Notes under the pieces: generated by a model
The model's database searches: none
What the model was told of the DNA's origin: nothing
Seen by the model: the letters and a program-made list of their open reading frames with translations, nothing else
Position numbers and translations under genes: made by a program
Assembly (NCBI GenBank): GCA_039942715.1
Contig: JBDVBY010000004.1
Span: 1-64,000 of the forward strand
Direction: 5' to 3'
DNA: 64,000 bases
Source of the DNA: JABDJX01 sp039942715
GTDB lineage: Bacteria > Pseudomonadota > Alphaproteobacteria > Rhodobacterales > Rhodobacteraceae
In this document: positions 50,354 through 59,172 of the stretch, piece after piece
Position numbering within the stretch: position 1 is the stretch's first letter
Layout: every line of letters starts with the position of its first letter

Positions 50354-51892
50354 ATGGCGATCCAAGCAGCAGAAATTTCTGCGATCCTGAAGGATCAGAT
50401 CAAAAACTTTGGCGCTGAAGCTGAAGTGGCCGAAGTAGGCCGCGTGCTAAGCGTTGGTGACGGTATTGCCCGTGTCTATGGCCTCGACAGCGTTCAGGCT
50501 GGTGAGATGGTCGAATTTCCCGGCGGCATCATGGGTATGGCGCTGAACCTGGAAAGCGACAACGTTGGAATTGTTATCTTCGGTTCTGACCGCGATATTA
50601 AAGAAGGTGACACTGTAAAGCGCACCAATTCGATCGTGGACGTGCCAATCGGTGACGCTCTGCTTGGTCGTGTAGTTGACGGCCTTGGCAACCCAATCGA
50701 CGGCAAAGGCCCGATCACAACATCTGATCGCTCTGTTGCTGACGTGAAAGCACCCGGCATTATCCCACGTAAGTCGGTTCACGAACCGATGGCGACCGGC
50801 CTTAAAGCTGTTGACGCGATGATCCCGATTGGCCGTGGTCAGCGCGAATTGATCATTGGTGACCGCCAAACAGGTAAAACTGCCGTCGCGCTTGACGCCA
50901 TCTTGAACCAGAAGTCGTACAACGACGCTGCTGGTGATGACGAAAGCAAGAAACTCTATTGTATCTACGTCGCGATTGGTCAGAAACGTTCGACCGTTGC
51001 GCAGTTAGTGAAGAAGTTGGAAGAAAGCGGCGCGATTGACTACTCAATCGTTGTGGCTGCCACTGCCTCTGACCCTGCCCCGATGCAGTTCCTTGCACCT
51101 TATGCCGCCACATCCATGGCCGAGCATTTCCGCGACAACGGCCGCCACGCTTTGATCATTTACGATGATCTCTCCAAGCAGGCTGTGTCTTATCGTCAGA
51201 TGTCCCTGCTTCTGCGTCGTCCACCAGGACGTGAAGCGTATCCTGGTGACGTTTTCTATCTTCACTCGCGGCTTTTGGAGCGTTCGGCGAAGCTGAACGA
51301 AGACAATGGTTCAGGTTCGCTTACAGCGCTGCCAATCATTGAAACCCAAGGTGGTGACGTATCTGCGTTTATTCCAACCAACGTGATTTCGATCACTGAT
51401 GGTCAGATCTTCCTTGAAACCGAACTGTTCTACCAAGGCATCCGCCCTGCTGTGAATACAGGTCTCTCGGTGTCTCGTGTTGGTTCATCCGCTCAGACAT
51501 CTGCAATGTCGTCCGTTGCTGGTCCGGTGAAACTGTCGCTCGCTCAGTACCGCGAAATGGCAGCTTTTGCTCAGTTTGGTTCTGACTTGGATGCGTCCAC
51601 GCAGGCTCTGCTGAATCGGGGCGCCCGTCTAACCGAGCTGATGAAGCAACCACAGTATGCGCCGCTGACAAACGCGGAAATCGTTGTAGTCATCTTCGCA
51701 GGCACAAACGGTTACCTCGACAAGCTTGATCTTGGTGACGTTGCCCGGTTCGAAAAAGAGCTTCTGACTCACATGCACGCCAAACACGGCGACGTAATGA
51801 GCTGGATCACTGACGAAGACCCAAAAATCAAAGGTGAAGCAGCTGACAAGCTGAAAGCCGCGATTGACGGTTTCGCCTCGGACTTTGCATAA
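50354..51892 (+). CDS. atpA: ATP synthase F1 subunit alpha
   Basis: A 512-residue non-catalytic nucleotide-binding subunit, with the P-loop GDRQTGKTAVALD, IYDDLSKQAVSYRQMSLLLRRPPGREAYPGD and the C-terminal signature PAVNTGLSVSRVGSSAQ. It starts two bases after the atpH stop, with AAAGAGGTCGG ahead. Confidence 0.98.
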   Translation: MAIQAAEISAILKDQIKNFGAEAEVAEVGRVLSVGDGIARVYGLDSVQAGEMVEFPGGIMGMALNLESDNVGIVIFGSDRDIKEGDTVKRTNSIVDVPIGDALLGRVVDGLGNPIDGKGPITTSDRSVADVKAPGIIPRKSVHEPMATGLKAVDAMIPIGRGQRELIIGDRQTGKTAVALDAILNQKSYNDAAGDDESKKLYCIYVAIGQKRSTVAQLVKKLEESGAIDYSIVVAATASDPAPMQFLAPYAATSMAEHFRDNGRHALIIYDDLSKQAVSYRQMSLLLRRPPGREAYPGDVFYLHSRLLERSAKLNEDNGSGSLTALPIIETQGGDVSAFIPTNVISITDGQIFLETELFYQGIRPAVNTGLSVSRVGSSAQTSAMSSVAGPVKLSLAQYREMAAFAQFGSDLDASTQALLNRGARLTELMKQPQYAPLTNAEIVVVIFAGTNGYLDKLDLGDVARFEKELLTHMHAKHGDVMSWITDEDPKIKGEAADKLKAAIDGFASDFA

Positions 51893-51917
51893 GCTGATAC
51901 CCGAAAGGATAGGGTAG

Positions 51918-52784
51918 ATGCCCAACCTCAAGGACTTAAAAAACAGGATCAACTCGGTCACATCGACCCGGAAGATCACCCAAGCGATGCAAATGGTCGC
52001 TGCTGCCAAACTCCGCCGTGCGGAAGAGGCAGCAGAGGCCGCGCGCCCTTATGCCGAACAGTTTAACGGCGTAATGGCGGGGCTTGCAGGCGGCGCTGGC
52101 GAAGATGGACCAAAGCTTTTGACAGGCACGGGTTCGGATCAGACTCACCTTTTGGTGGTGATGACGTCCGAGCGTGGCCTTTGCGGCGGTTTCAACTCGA
52201 ACATTGTCAAAAAGGCGAAAGCGCGTGCGCAAGAGCTGATTTCTGACGGCAAAACGGTGAAAATCCTGACTGTCGGCAAAAAAGGCCGCGAGCAGATCAA
52301 GCGCGAATACGAATCCAACATGATCGACCACATCGACCTGTCGGAAGTGAAACGCATTGGCTACACACACGCACAAGACGTCGCGAATGCTGTGCTTGCC
52401 CGCTTTGACGCAGGTGAATTTGACGTCGCTTCGATCTTCTATTCGGAATTCGAAAGCGTCATCAGCCAAATCCCGACAGAGCTTCAGATCATCCCGGCCA
52501 AATTCGAGGCGGCCGAAGATGCACCTTCCACCGTGTTTGACTATGAACCGGGCGAAGATGAAATTCTTACCGAGCTTTTGCCGCGCGGTGTGGCCACACA
52601 AATCTTCACAGGTTTGCTTGAAAATGGCGCATCCGAGCAAGGCGCGCGGATGTCTGCAATGGACAACGCAACGCGCAACGCCGGCGAGATGATCGAAAAA
52701 CTGACGATTCAGTACAACCGGACCCGTCAGGCGGTTATCACCAACGAACTTATTGAGATCATTTCGGGCGCCGAGGCGCTCTAA
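51918..52784 (+). CDS. atpG: ATP synthase F1 subunit gamma
   Basis: A 288-residue central-stalk subunit. It begins with MPNLKDLKNRINSVTSTRKITQAMQMVAAAKLRR and ends with the second helix NATRNAGEMIEKLTIQYNRTRQAVITNELIEIISGAEAL, together forming the coiled coil that turns within alpha3-beta3. An AAAGGATAGGG site precedes it. Two bases after its stop an unknown gene begins before atpD. Confidence 0.98.
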   Translation: MPNLKDLKNRINSVTSTRKITQAMQMVAAAKLRRAEEAAEAARPYAEQFNGVMAGLAGGAGEDGPKLLTGTGSDQTHLLVVMTSERGLCGGFNSNIVKKAKARAQELISDGKTVKILTVGKKGREQIKREYESNMIDHIDLSEVKRIGYTHAQDVANAVLARFDAGEFDVASIFYSEFESVISQIPTELQIIPAKFEAAEDAPSTVFDYEPGEDEILTELLPRGVATQIFTGLLENGASEQGARMSAMDNATRNAGEMIEKLTIQYNRTRQAVITNELIEIISGAEAL

Positions 52785-52786
52785 GT

Positions 52787-53173
52787 GTGGACCGGGAAAC
52801 CATCTACGAAGACAAAGGAGACGAAGTAAGGGTAACAATCGGCACGGTGGAAATAGGCGACAAGGTGTACACATTTTCCCAGTTGGGAGAGTTGATTATC
52901 ACCACACGCAAACGGCAAAATCCGGTACGAGATATCGGTGCGCCATCGATCGCCATTGCACTTGCCATCCCAGGTTTTTCCATGGGGAACATGAATATCG
53001 TCGGTTTGGCATTCGCGTCTTTTGTCGCGATCCAGTACTTCTTCAAACCGTTCACTGAATATGTTCTTCAAAGCCAGGGTGAGCCCAAAACTTTTGATCT
53101 TTACGCAGACCTCGACCCTGAAAAGGTCGCGACACTAAAAGAAAAGATCGCTCAAGCCCGAGCGGAAGTATGA
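52787..53173 (+). CDS. DUF6232-like membrane protein inside the atp operon
   Basis: A 128-residue protein with a GTG start at 52787, two bases after the atpG stop, with GAGG upstream. The N-terminal beta region (YEDKGDEVRVTIGTVEIGDKVYTFSQLGELII), two adjacent hydrophobic helices (about 49-80) and a C-terminal LYADLDPEKVATLKEKIAQA helix resemble DUF6232, a small membrane domain of unknown role. It ends 39 bases before atpD, so it is co-transcribed between gamma and beta. No ATP synthase subunit of this kind is known to me. Domain identification is from memory. Confidence 0.75.
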   Translation: MDRETIYEDKGDEVRVTIGTVEIGDKVYTFSQLGELIITTRKRQNPVRDIGAPSIAIALAIPGFSMGNMNIVGLAFASFVAIQYFFKPFTEYVLQSQGEPKTFDLYADLDPEKVATLKEKIAQARAEV

Positions 53174-53212
53174 CGAGAAAGACCCGCGCGGCGGGAAACA
53201 CGGAGACGATAA

Positions 53213-54637
53213 ATGGCAAACGCTAAAGGCAAGATCACGCAGGTCATCGGCGCTGTTGTTGACGTACAGTTCGACGACCACCTGCCCGAGATTCTGAACG
53301 CTCTTGAAACAGACAACCACGGCAACCGTCTGATTTTGGAAGTCGCGCAGCACCTTGGTGAAAACACCGTGCGCACCATCGCGATGGACTCTTCGGAAGG
53401 TCTTGTGCGCGGTCAGGAAGTGACCGACATGGACGGGCCAATCTCGGTTCCTGTGGGCACTGCAACTTTGGGTCGTATCCTGAACGTGGTTGGCGAGCCT
53501 GTGGACGAGAAAGGCGCAGTTGAAACAACTGAGCGCCGCGCGATCCACGGCGATGCGCCTGCGTTTGACGAACAGTCTACAGCAACTGAAATTCTGACAA
53601 CCGGCATCAAGGTCATCGACCTTCTGGCGCCTTACACGAAGGGCGGTAAAATTGGCCTCTTCGGTGGTGCGGGTGTTGGTAAGACGGTTTTGATCATGGA
53701 ACTGATCAACAACATCGCGAAAGTGCACTCTGGTGTGTCTGTGTTTGCGGGTGTTGGCGAGCGGACGCGTGAAGGTAACGACCTTTACCACGAGATGATC
53801 GAATCCGAGGTTATCAAGCCAGACAACCTCGAAGAGTCAAAGATTGCTCTGGTTTACGGCCAGATGAACGAGCCTCCAGGAGCCCGTATGCGTGTTGCTC
53901 TGTCTGGTCTGACACTGGCCGAGCAGTTCCGCGACGACACAGGTGCTGACGTTTTGTTCTTTGTCGATAACATCTTCCGCTTTACCCAAGCCGGTTCCGA
54001 GGTGTCAGCGCTGTTGGGTCGTATCCCATCCGCTGTGGGCTATCAGCCAACACTGGCCACCGACATGGGCGCGATGCAGGAACGCATCACATCAACCAAA
54101 TCAGGGTCGATCACATCGGTGCAAGCCGTGTACGTGCCTGCGGATGACCTTACCGACCCTGCCCCGGCGACATCGTTTGCTCACTTGGACGCGACCACGG
54201 TTCTTGACCGTGCGATCTCGGAAAAAGGCATCTACCCAGCTGTTGACCCGCTTGGCTCAACCTCGCGTCTTCTTGACCCGCTCATCATCGGTGAAGAGCA
54301 CTATAAGGTCGCCACAGACGTCCAGCAGATCCTTCAGCGCTATAAGTCGCTGCAAGACATCATCGCCATCCTTGGCATGGACGAACTGAGCGAAGAAGAC
54401 AAACTGGCCGTGGCCCGCGCGCGTAAGATCGAGCGTTTCCTCAGCCAACCGTTTGACGTTGCAAAGGTATTTACCGGCGCGGACGGCAAGCAGGTTCAGC
54501 TGGAAGACACGATCAGCTCGTTCAAAGCTGTTGTTGCAGGCGAATACGATCATTTCCCAGAAGCAGCCTTCTACATGGTTGGCGGCATCGAAGAAGTGAA
54601 AGCAAAAGCCGAGAAACTGGCTGCAGAAGCCGCCTAA
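53213..54637 (+). CDS. atpD: ATP synthase F1 subunit beta
   Basis: A 474-residue catalytic subunit with P-loop GGAGVGKTVLIMELINN, the catalytic Glu in GVGERTREGNDLYHEM, and the PAPATSFAHLDATTVLDRAI and LGMDELSEEDKLAVARARKIERFLSQPF signatures. It makes ATP from ADP and phosphate. Confidence 0.98.
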   Translation: MANAKGKITQVIGAVVDVQFDDHLPEILNALETDNHGNRLILEVAQHLGENTVRTIAMDSSEGLVRGQEVTDMDGPISVPVGTATLGRILNVVGEPVDEKGAVETTERRAIHGDAPAFDEQSTATEILTTGIKVIDLLAPYTKGGKIGLFGGAGVGKTVLIMELINNIAKVHSGVSVFAGVGERTREGNDLYHEMIESEVIKPDNLEESKIALVYGQMNEPPGARMRVALSGLTLAEQFRDDTGADVLFFVDNIFRFTQAGSEVSALLGRIPSAVGYQPTLATDMGAMQERITSTKSGSITSVQAVYVPADDLTDPAPATSFAHLDATTVLDRAISEKGIYPAVDPLGSTSRLLDPLIIGEEHYKVATDVQQILQRYKSLQDIIAILGMDELSEEDKLAVARARKIERFLSQPFDVAKVFTGADGKQVQLEDTISSFKAVVAGEYDHFPEAAFYMVGGIEEVKAKAEKLAAEAA

Positions 54638-54650
54638 GGAGTGAAAGCCC

Positions 54651-55037
54651 ATGGCTGACACAATGCAATTTGACCTTGTCTCGCCCGAGCGCCGTTTGGC
54701 GTCCGGGCAGGCCACAGCCGTGCGCATCCCCGGTGCCGATGGTGACCTGACAGCCATGCCGCTGCACGCCCCTGTCGTTGCCACCCTGCGCCCCGGCATC
54801 CTGTCGGTCGACATGGACGGCGGCACGCAAGACTACGCGGTGACAGGCGGTTTCGCTCAGATCACAGCCGAAGGCGCAACAGTGCTGGCTGACGAAGCCC
54901 TGCCAAAGGATGAAGTCACGGCCGAGCATCTGACAAGCCTTGTCGAGGCGTCACAAGCAATCGAAGCCACCGATGAGACCACAAAGCGCATCGCCGACCT
55001 GCAAGCGCTTGGCGCCGAGCTTGGGCTGTCGATGTAG
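54651..55037 (+). CDS. atpC: ATP synthase F1 subunit epsilon
   Basis: A 128-residue subunit: a beta-sandwich (FDLVSPERRLASGQATAVRIPGADGDLTAMPLHAPVVATL) and a short C-terminal helical part. It controls rotation and ATPase activity. It starts 13 bases after atpD with AAGGAG and ends the operon; a strong terminator follows. Confidence 0.97.
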   Translation: MADTMQFDLVSPERRLASGQATAVRIPGADGDLTAMPLHAPVVATLRPGILSVDMDGGTQDYAVTGGFAQITAEGATVLADEALPKDEVTAEHLTSLVEASQAIEATDETTKRIADLQALGAELGLSM

Positions 55038-55068
55038 GTTGCGACGCTACAGACAATGAACACCAAAT

Positions 55069-55094
55069 CGCGGCCTGAGGGTCGCGTTTTTTTT
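55069..55094 (+). terminator. Terminator of the atp operon
   Basis: CGCGGCC (55069-55075) pairs with GGTCGCG (55080-55086, one G-U) and is followed by eight T. This is a classic intrinsic terminator after atpC. Confidence 0.88.
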
Positions 55095-55158
55095 CGCCAA
55101 GTGCACATTTCTGCCTGTCGACATGCGGCCCGAAAATCTGAAAATCACTTACCGATGT

Positions 55159-56319
55159 TCACCCTGCATAGTTCAATCCGTTAGCAAGCTTCGCAAGCAT
55201 AGCAAGGCACTGTTCCAACTGCTCCACAGCAACAAACTCATCGGCCTTGTGGGCCTGCTCGATAGAGCCCGGCCCGCAAACCACGACATCCATTCCAAGG
55301 TTCTGAAAAATGCCCGCTTCGGTGCCGAAGGGCACCATTCCGGTTTCGTTGCTACCCGTCAAGGCAGCCACGATTTGGCGGGCTTCATTTTCAAGGGTCG
55401 GAACCAACCCTTCGACTTCGCCGATAACTTCGGTCTCAATCGATGCTTCGGGGAAGACCGCTTGCATTTTGGGGAGCAACACATCGCGGCAATACGCTTG
55501 AAGACGCGATTTAACAAAATCGGCGTCGCGTTCTTGAACTGGGCGCATTTCCCAATCCACCTGCGCTTTGGACGCGATGACGTTATGAATTGTTCCACCG
55601 TTTAACGCACCCACGTTTACCGTGGTCCAGGGTGGGTCAAACGGACTGTCTTTCGGGGCCATGGCACGCAATTGATCTTTGAGCTCCAGCAAATAGGCCA
55701 CATAGCGCGTCGCGTACTCAACCGCGTTAACGCCAAGATCAGGTGCCGATCCGTGCCCCTCAAGCCCTTGGAAACGCGTTGAATATTCATAACACCCTTT
55801 GTGCCCTTCGATGATGCGCATTTCAGTCGGCTCGCCGATGATTGCAACGCTTGGCTTGATCCCTAGCTCAGCAATCGACTTCACAAGATGACCCGCACCG
55901 ATGCAGCCAGTTTCTTCGTCATAGGTGAACGCGAAATGTATCGGTCGGTTGGCACCCGCTTTTGCAAAGATCGGAGCCATGGCGATGGTGGCGGCAATAA
56001 ACCCTTTCATATCGCAGCTGCCCCGCCCATAAAGGCGACCATCGCGCTTGGTCATTTCAAACGGGTCGCTTGACCAGTTTTGATCCGTCACAGGCACAAC
56101 GTCGCTATGCCCCGAAAGCACGATCCCGCCATCGTTCTGAGGCCCCAGAGTTGCGAAAAGGTTCGCCTTGCTCCCACTGGGATCGCGAAACAGATGCACG
56201 CGCGCGCCGCAGTCTTCCAGATGCGACGCAAGATAGTCGATCATCGCAAGGTTGCTGTCGGCAGAAACCGTTGGGAAAGCGATCAACTCGCCAAGGATGT
56301 CAATTGTTCGCTCTAGCAC
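55159..56319 (-). CDS. M20-family deacetylase, ArgE-like
   Basis: A 386-residue zinc hydrolase. Metal and catalytic residues are in place: H71 and D73 in SGHSDVVPV, D103 in YGRGSCDMKG, and the E135-E136 pair in YDEETGCIGAG, with a dimerisation domain in the middle. The sequence is closest to acetylornithine deacetylase. It is the third gene of an operon with a class III aminotransferase and an ectoine hydrolase, so it may remove the acetyl group of N-acetyl-diaminobutyrate made from ectoine, taking the role of DoeB. A housekeeping arginine role is the alternative. Confidence 0.88.
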   Translation of the reverse strand: MLERTIDILGELIAFPTVSADSNLAMIDYLASHLEDCGARVHLFRDPSGSKANLFATLGPQNDGGIVLSGHSDVVPVTDQNWSSDPFEMTKRDGRLYGRGSCDMKGFIAATIAMAPIFAKAGANRPIHFAFTYDEETGCIGAGHLVKSIAELGIKPSVAIIGEPTEMRIIEGHKGCYEYSTRFQGLEGHGSAPDLGVNAVEYATRYVAYLLELKDQLRAMAPKDSPFDPPWTTVNVGALNGGTIHNVIASKAQVDWEMRPVQERDADFVKSRLQAYCRDVLLPKMQAVFPEASIETEVIGEVEGLVPTLENEARQIVAALTGSNETGMVPFGTEAGIFQNLGMDVVVCGPGSIEQAHKADEFVAVEQLEQCLAMLAKLANGLNYAG

Positions 56320-56324
56320 GCGTC

Positions 56325-57503
56325 TCAGCCCTTCACGAAAAGTTTGCGCTCAACGTCGCACATCGGTTCTGCCGGGCCATCGTCGGTGATCAATATCGTC
56401 TCAGTCGTCTCTAACCCCCAGGTGTCCATCCAAAGCGCGGGCATAAAGTGAAACACCATCCCAGCTTGTAAAACCGTCTCGTCCTCGCTGCGGATCGACG
56501 CTGTGCGCTCACCCCAATCAGGCGGGTAGCTTAGACCAACGGGATAGCCCATACGCCCAGAACGTTCGATGCCATGCTTGCCCATCACGGTCATAAAGGC
56601 ATTGGCGATATCACAGGTGCGATTGCCCACGCGCGCAGCCTCAAGCCCCGCTGCGATGCCTTCAAGTTGCGCAGCTTCAGTCCGCTTCATTTCATCGGGC
56701 GGCGTGCCCAAAAAGATCGTCCGGCAAAGCGGCGCATGATAGCGGCGATAACAGCCGGAGAGTTCAAAAAACGTCGCCTCACCCGCACGCATCGGCTCAC
56801 CGTTCCACGTCAGGTGCGCGGCAGTCGCGTCAAGCCCGGACGGCGTAAGCGGCACAATCGCCGGATAGTCCCCCCAATCGTCCTCAACCCCCGTGATCCC
56901 TGCATGCATGATGTCCGCAACTAGATCATTCTTCCGCACGCCCGGTTCCGCACGTTCCAGTGCGACTTTTGTGACCTTTTCCGAAATACGTGCCGCCTTG
57001 CGAATAAAACCGATCTCGGCCTCGGATTTCACAAGCCGCTGCCAATTCACAAGACCAGTCGCATCACGCAACCGGGCGCTCGGAAGCTCCGTTTTCAGCA
57101 CCTCATGCGCCTTAGCGGAATAGTAGTAATTCTCCATCTCGACGCCGATTTTGGCACGTTCCAAACCGCACTCTTTCAGCACTTTGGCAAGGTCTTCCAT
57201 CGGGTGGATCAGCTTTGACTGCACATAGTGATCGCCGTAACCAAGGATGTTGTCGCGCGACATCCAGCAGGTGCGCCGCCCGCCTAGCATATCCATGTGG
57301 CGGCCCCACCAAACGGGGTCGTTTTCCAGTGTGACGATAACGCCTTGGTGCACATAAAACGACCAGCCGTCATAGCCGGTCAGCCATGCTTGATTAGACG
57401 GGTCAGTGACGAAAACTGCATCAAGTCCGGCGGCTTCCATCGCATCTCGGGTCAACGCAAGGCGGCGGTCGTATTCGGCTTGGCTAAACGGCGCGTTTGT
57501 CAT
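56325..57503 (-). CDS. doeA: Ectoine hydrolase DoeA (M24-like family)
   Basis: A 392-residue pita-bread-fold protein. The segments NQAWLTGYDGWSFYVHQGV, HYVQSKLIHPM and GLSYPPDWGER match DoeA/EutD, which opens the ring of ectoine to N-acetyl-diaminobutyrate. The metal-ligand Asp residues of M24 aminopeptidases are replaced (FFELSGCYRRYHAPLCRT), in line with a non-peptidase hydrolase. Its ATG overlaps the aminotransferase stop by four bases, and the deacetylase gene begins five bases after its stop. DoeA identity is from recalled family sequence. Confidence 0.82.
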   Translation of the reverse strand: MTNAPFSQAEYDRRLALTRDAMEAAGLDAVFVTDPSNQAWLTGYDGWSFYVHQGVIVTLENDPVWWGRHMDMLGGRRTCWMSRDNILGYGDHYVQSKLIHPMEDLAKVLKECGLERAKIGVEMENYYYSAKAHEVLKTELPSARLRDATGLVNWQRLVKSEAEIGFIRKAARISEKVTKVALERAEPGVRKNDLVADIMHAGITGVEDDWGDYPAIVPLTPSGLDATAAHLTWNGEPMRAGEATFFELSGCYRRYHAPLCRTIFLGTPPDEMKRTEAAQLEGIAAGLEAARVGNRTCDIANAFMTVMGKHGIERSGRMGYPVGLSYPPDWGERTASIRSEDETVLQAGMVFHFMPALWMDTWGLETTETILITDDGPAEPMCDVERKLFVKG

Positions 57504-58873
57504 CCCAAAACCGCCTTAACGGCCTTCGCCGTGGCTGTGACGATCCGCTCAACTTCATCACGGGTCAAGCAAAACGGCGGCGCGAACCCAAGGATATCGC
57601 CCTGCGGCATTGCGCGCGCGATGATGCTGTCTTGTTCCAGAAGTTTCGCGGCGATCTGCGGTCCAATCTTGTCGACCGGATCGTAAAAAACACGGTCTGC
57701 CTTATCCTTCACGAACTCAACCGCGCAAAGCATTCCTTCGCCGCGAACGTCGCCCACATGCGGGTGATCTGCCAAAGCATCACGCATTTTCGCATTCAAC
57801 TGAGCGCCCACTGTACCCGCGTTCTCGAGCAGCCCAAGGGTGTCGATCAATTGCAGATTGGCGACACCAGCTGCCGCCCCGATGGGGTGTGCGGAGTACG
57901 TCCAACCATGACCGATGGGGCCGTTTTCGTCGGTCCCCTGCTCTAAAACGCGCCAAATCTTTTTCGACACAATAGAGCCAGACAAAGGCGCATAGGCAGA
58001 GGTCAGCCCCTTGGCGATTGTGATCAGATCAGGTTTCAAATCGTAGTGATCAGAGCCAAACATCGTGCCAAGTCGGCCAAACCCGGTGACGACCTCATCT
58101 GCCACCAAAAGAATATCATGGCGATCCAGCACTGCCTGAATGGCAGACCAATAGCCCGCAGGGGGTGGAACAATGCCTCCGGTGCCAAGCACTGGTTCAC
58201 CGATGAAGGCGGCAATCGTATCCGCGCCTTCACGCTCAATCATCGCTTCAAGGGCGGCAACACAATGGGCGACAAAATCGGTTTCCGATTGCCCCAAATC
58301 AGCGCGGCGAAAATAATCTGGTGCCTCGGTATGCAAGACCTGCGCCAGTGGCAAATCGAACTTCTTATGAAACAGCTCCAGCCCCGTTAGCGATCCCGTC
58401 ATCAGGCCAGAACCATGGTACCCACGCCAACGCGAGATGATCTTTTTCTTCTCGGGCCGCCCAAGAATGTTGTTGTAGTACCAAATCAGCTTGATGTTGG
58501 TCTCGTTCGCATCCGAGCCCGACAGGCCAAAATAAACCTTCGACATATGATCGGGCGCGCGATCAAGCACCATTTTTGCAAGCGTGATAGACGCCTCAGT
58601 CCCATGCCCTACATAGGAATGGTAATACGCCAATTCCCGCGCCTGATCCGCAATCGCTTCGGCGATCTCTGTGCGCCCATACCCGACATTCACACAATAC
58701 AGCCCAGCAAATGCATCAAGCATGCGATTGCCATCGCGGTCTTCGATGTGAGAGCCCGAGCCGCCCTTAATCACCCGCTGAGGCACGTTCCCCCGCGCAA
58801 ATTCCGCAAGATGTGTGGACGGGTGAAAAAAGTTCTCTCGATCCCAGTCTTCCAGTTTGTCATTGTGCAGCAT
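57500..58873 (-). CDS. Class III aminotransferase, DoeD-like candidate
   Basis: A 457-residue PLP enzyme. SGSDANETNIKL, GYHGSG, the DEVVTGFGR motif with D259, and IAKGLTSAYAPLSG with the PLP lysine K288 are clear class III features. Position ahead of the ectoine hydrolase with overlapping frames points to 2,4-diaminobutyrate transamination to aspartate semialdehyde (DoeD), though related omega-amino acid:pyruvate aminotransferases look similar. It is the promoter-proximal gene of this operon. Confidence 0.87.
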   Translation of the reverse strand: MLHNDKLEDWDRENFFHPSTHLAEFARGNVPQRVIKGGSGSHIEDRDGNRMLDAFAGLYCVNVGYGRTEIAEAIADQARELAYYHSYVGHGTEASITLAKMVLDRAPDHMSKVYFGLSGSDANETNIKLIWYYNNILGRPEKKKIISRWRGYHGSGLMTGSLTGLELFHKKFDLPLAQVLHTEAPDYFRRADLGQSETDFVAHCVAALEAMIEREGADTIAAFIGEPVLGTGGIVPPPAGYWSAIQAVLDRHDILLVADEVVTGFGRLGTMFGSDHYDLKPDLITIAKGLTSAYAPLSGSIVSKKIWRVLEQGTDENGPIGHGWTYSAHPIGAAAGVANLQLIDTLGLLENAGTVGAQLNAKMRDALADHPHVGDVRGEGMLCAVEFVKDKADRVFYDPVDKIGPQIAAKLLEQDSIIARAMPQGDILGFAPPFCLTRDEVERIVTATAKAVKAVLG

Positions 58874-59172
58874 CGCTGGCCTCCTTGTTTTGATCCGGGC
58901 AGATCAACATCGGTTTGAAAGGAGCCTTTTGCGCGCTGAGGCCATTTGAAAGTAGCCTCATCATGGGCGGTAAGCTCCGCTCACCCAAGCAGCAGCGCAC
59001 AATGCCTTTATTGCCAAGGTGGCCATAGAATAGGAAAATTTCATTCTGTTGGGAACTTGAAAACTTGGCTGCTTTGCGCGCCGGCAATCAATAACCAAAA
59101 TACACCCTCGTGCGATCAGGCCACGACCAAAGGCACTTTGATGCAAAACACCTGATTTCAGCTCACCTTATG
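58874..59172. other. Intergenic region upstream of the ectoine-degradation operon
   Basis: About 300 bases between the aminotransferase start and the end of the MFS gene, both on the minus strand. It should hold the promoter of the operon. I find no clear coding region, tRNA or strong terminator hairpin, and no regulator gene of the EnuR or AsnC type beside it. Confidence 0.4.

Noticed and set aside
51936..52874. Open frame of 312 codons opposite atpG
   Set aside because: Shadow of atpG; composition rich in Arg, His and Cys without motifs.
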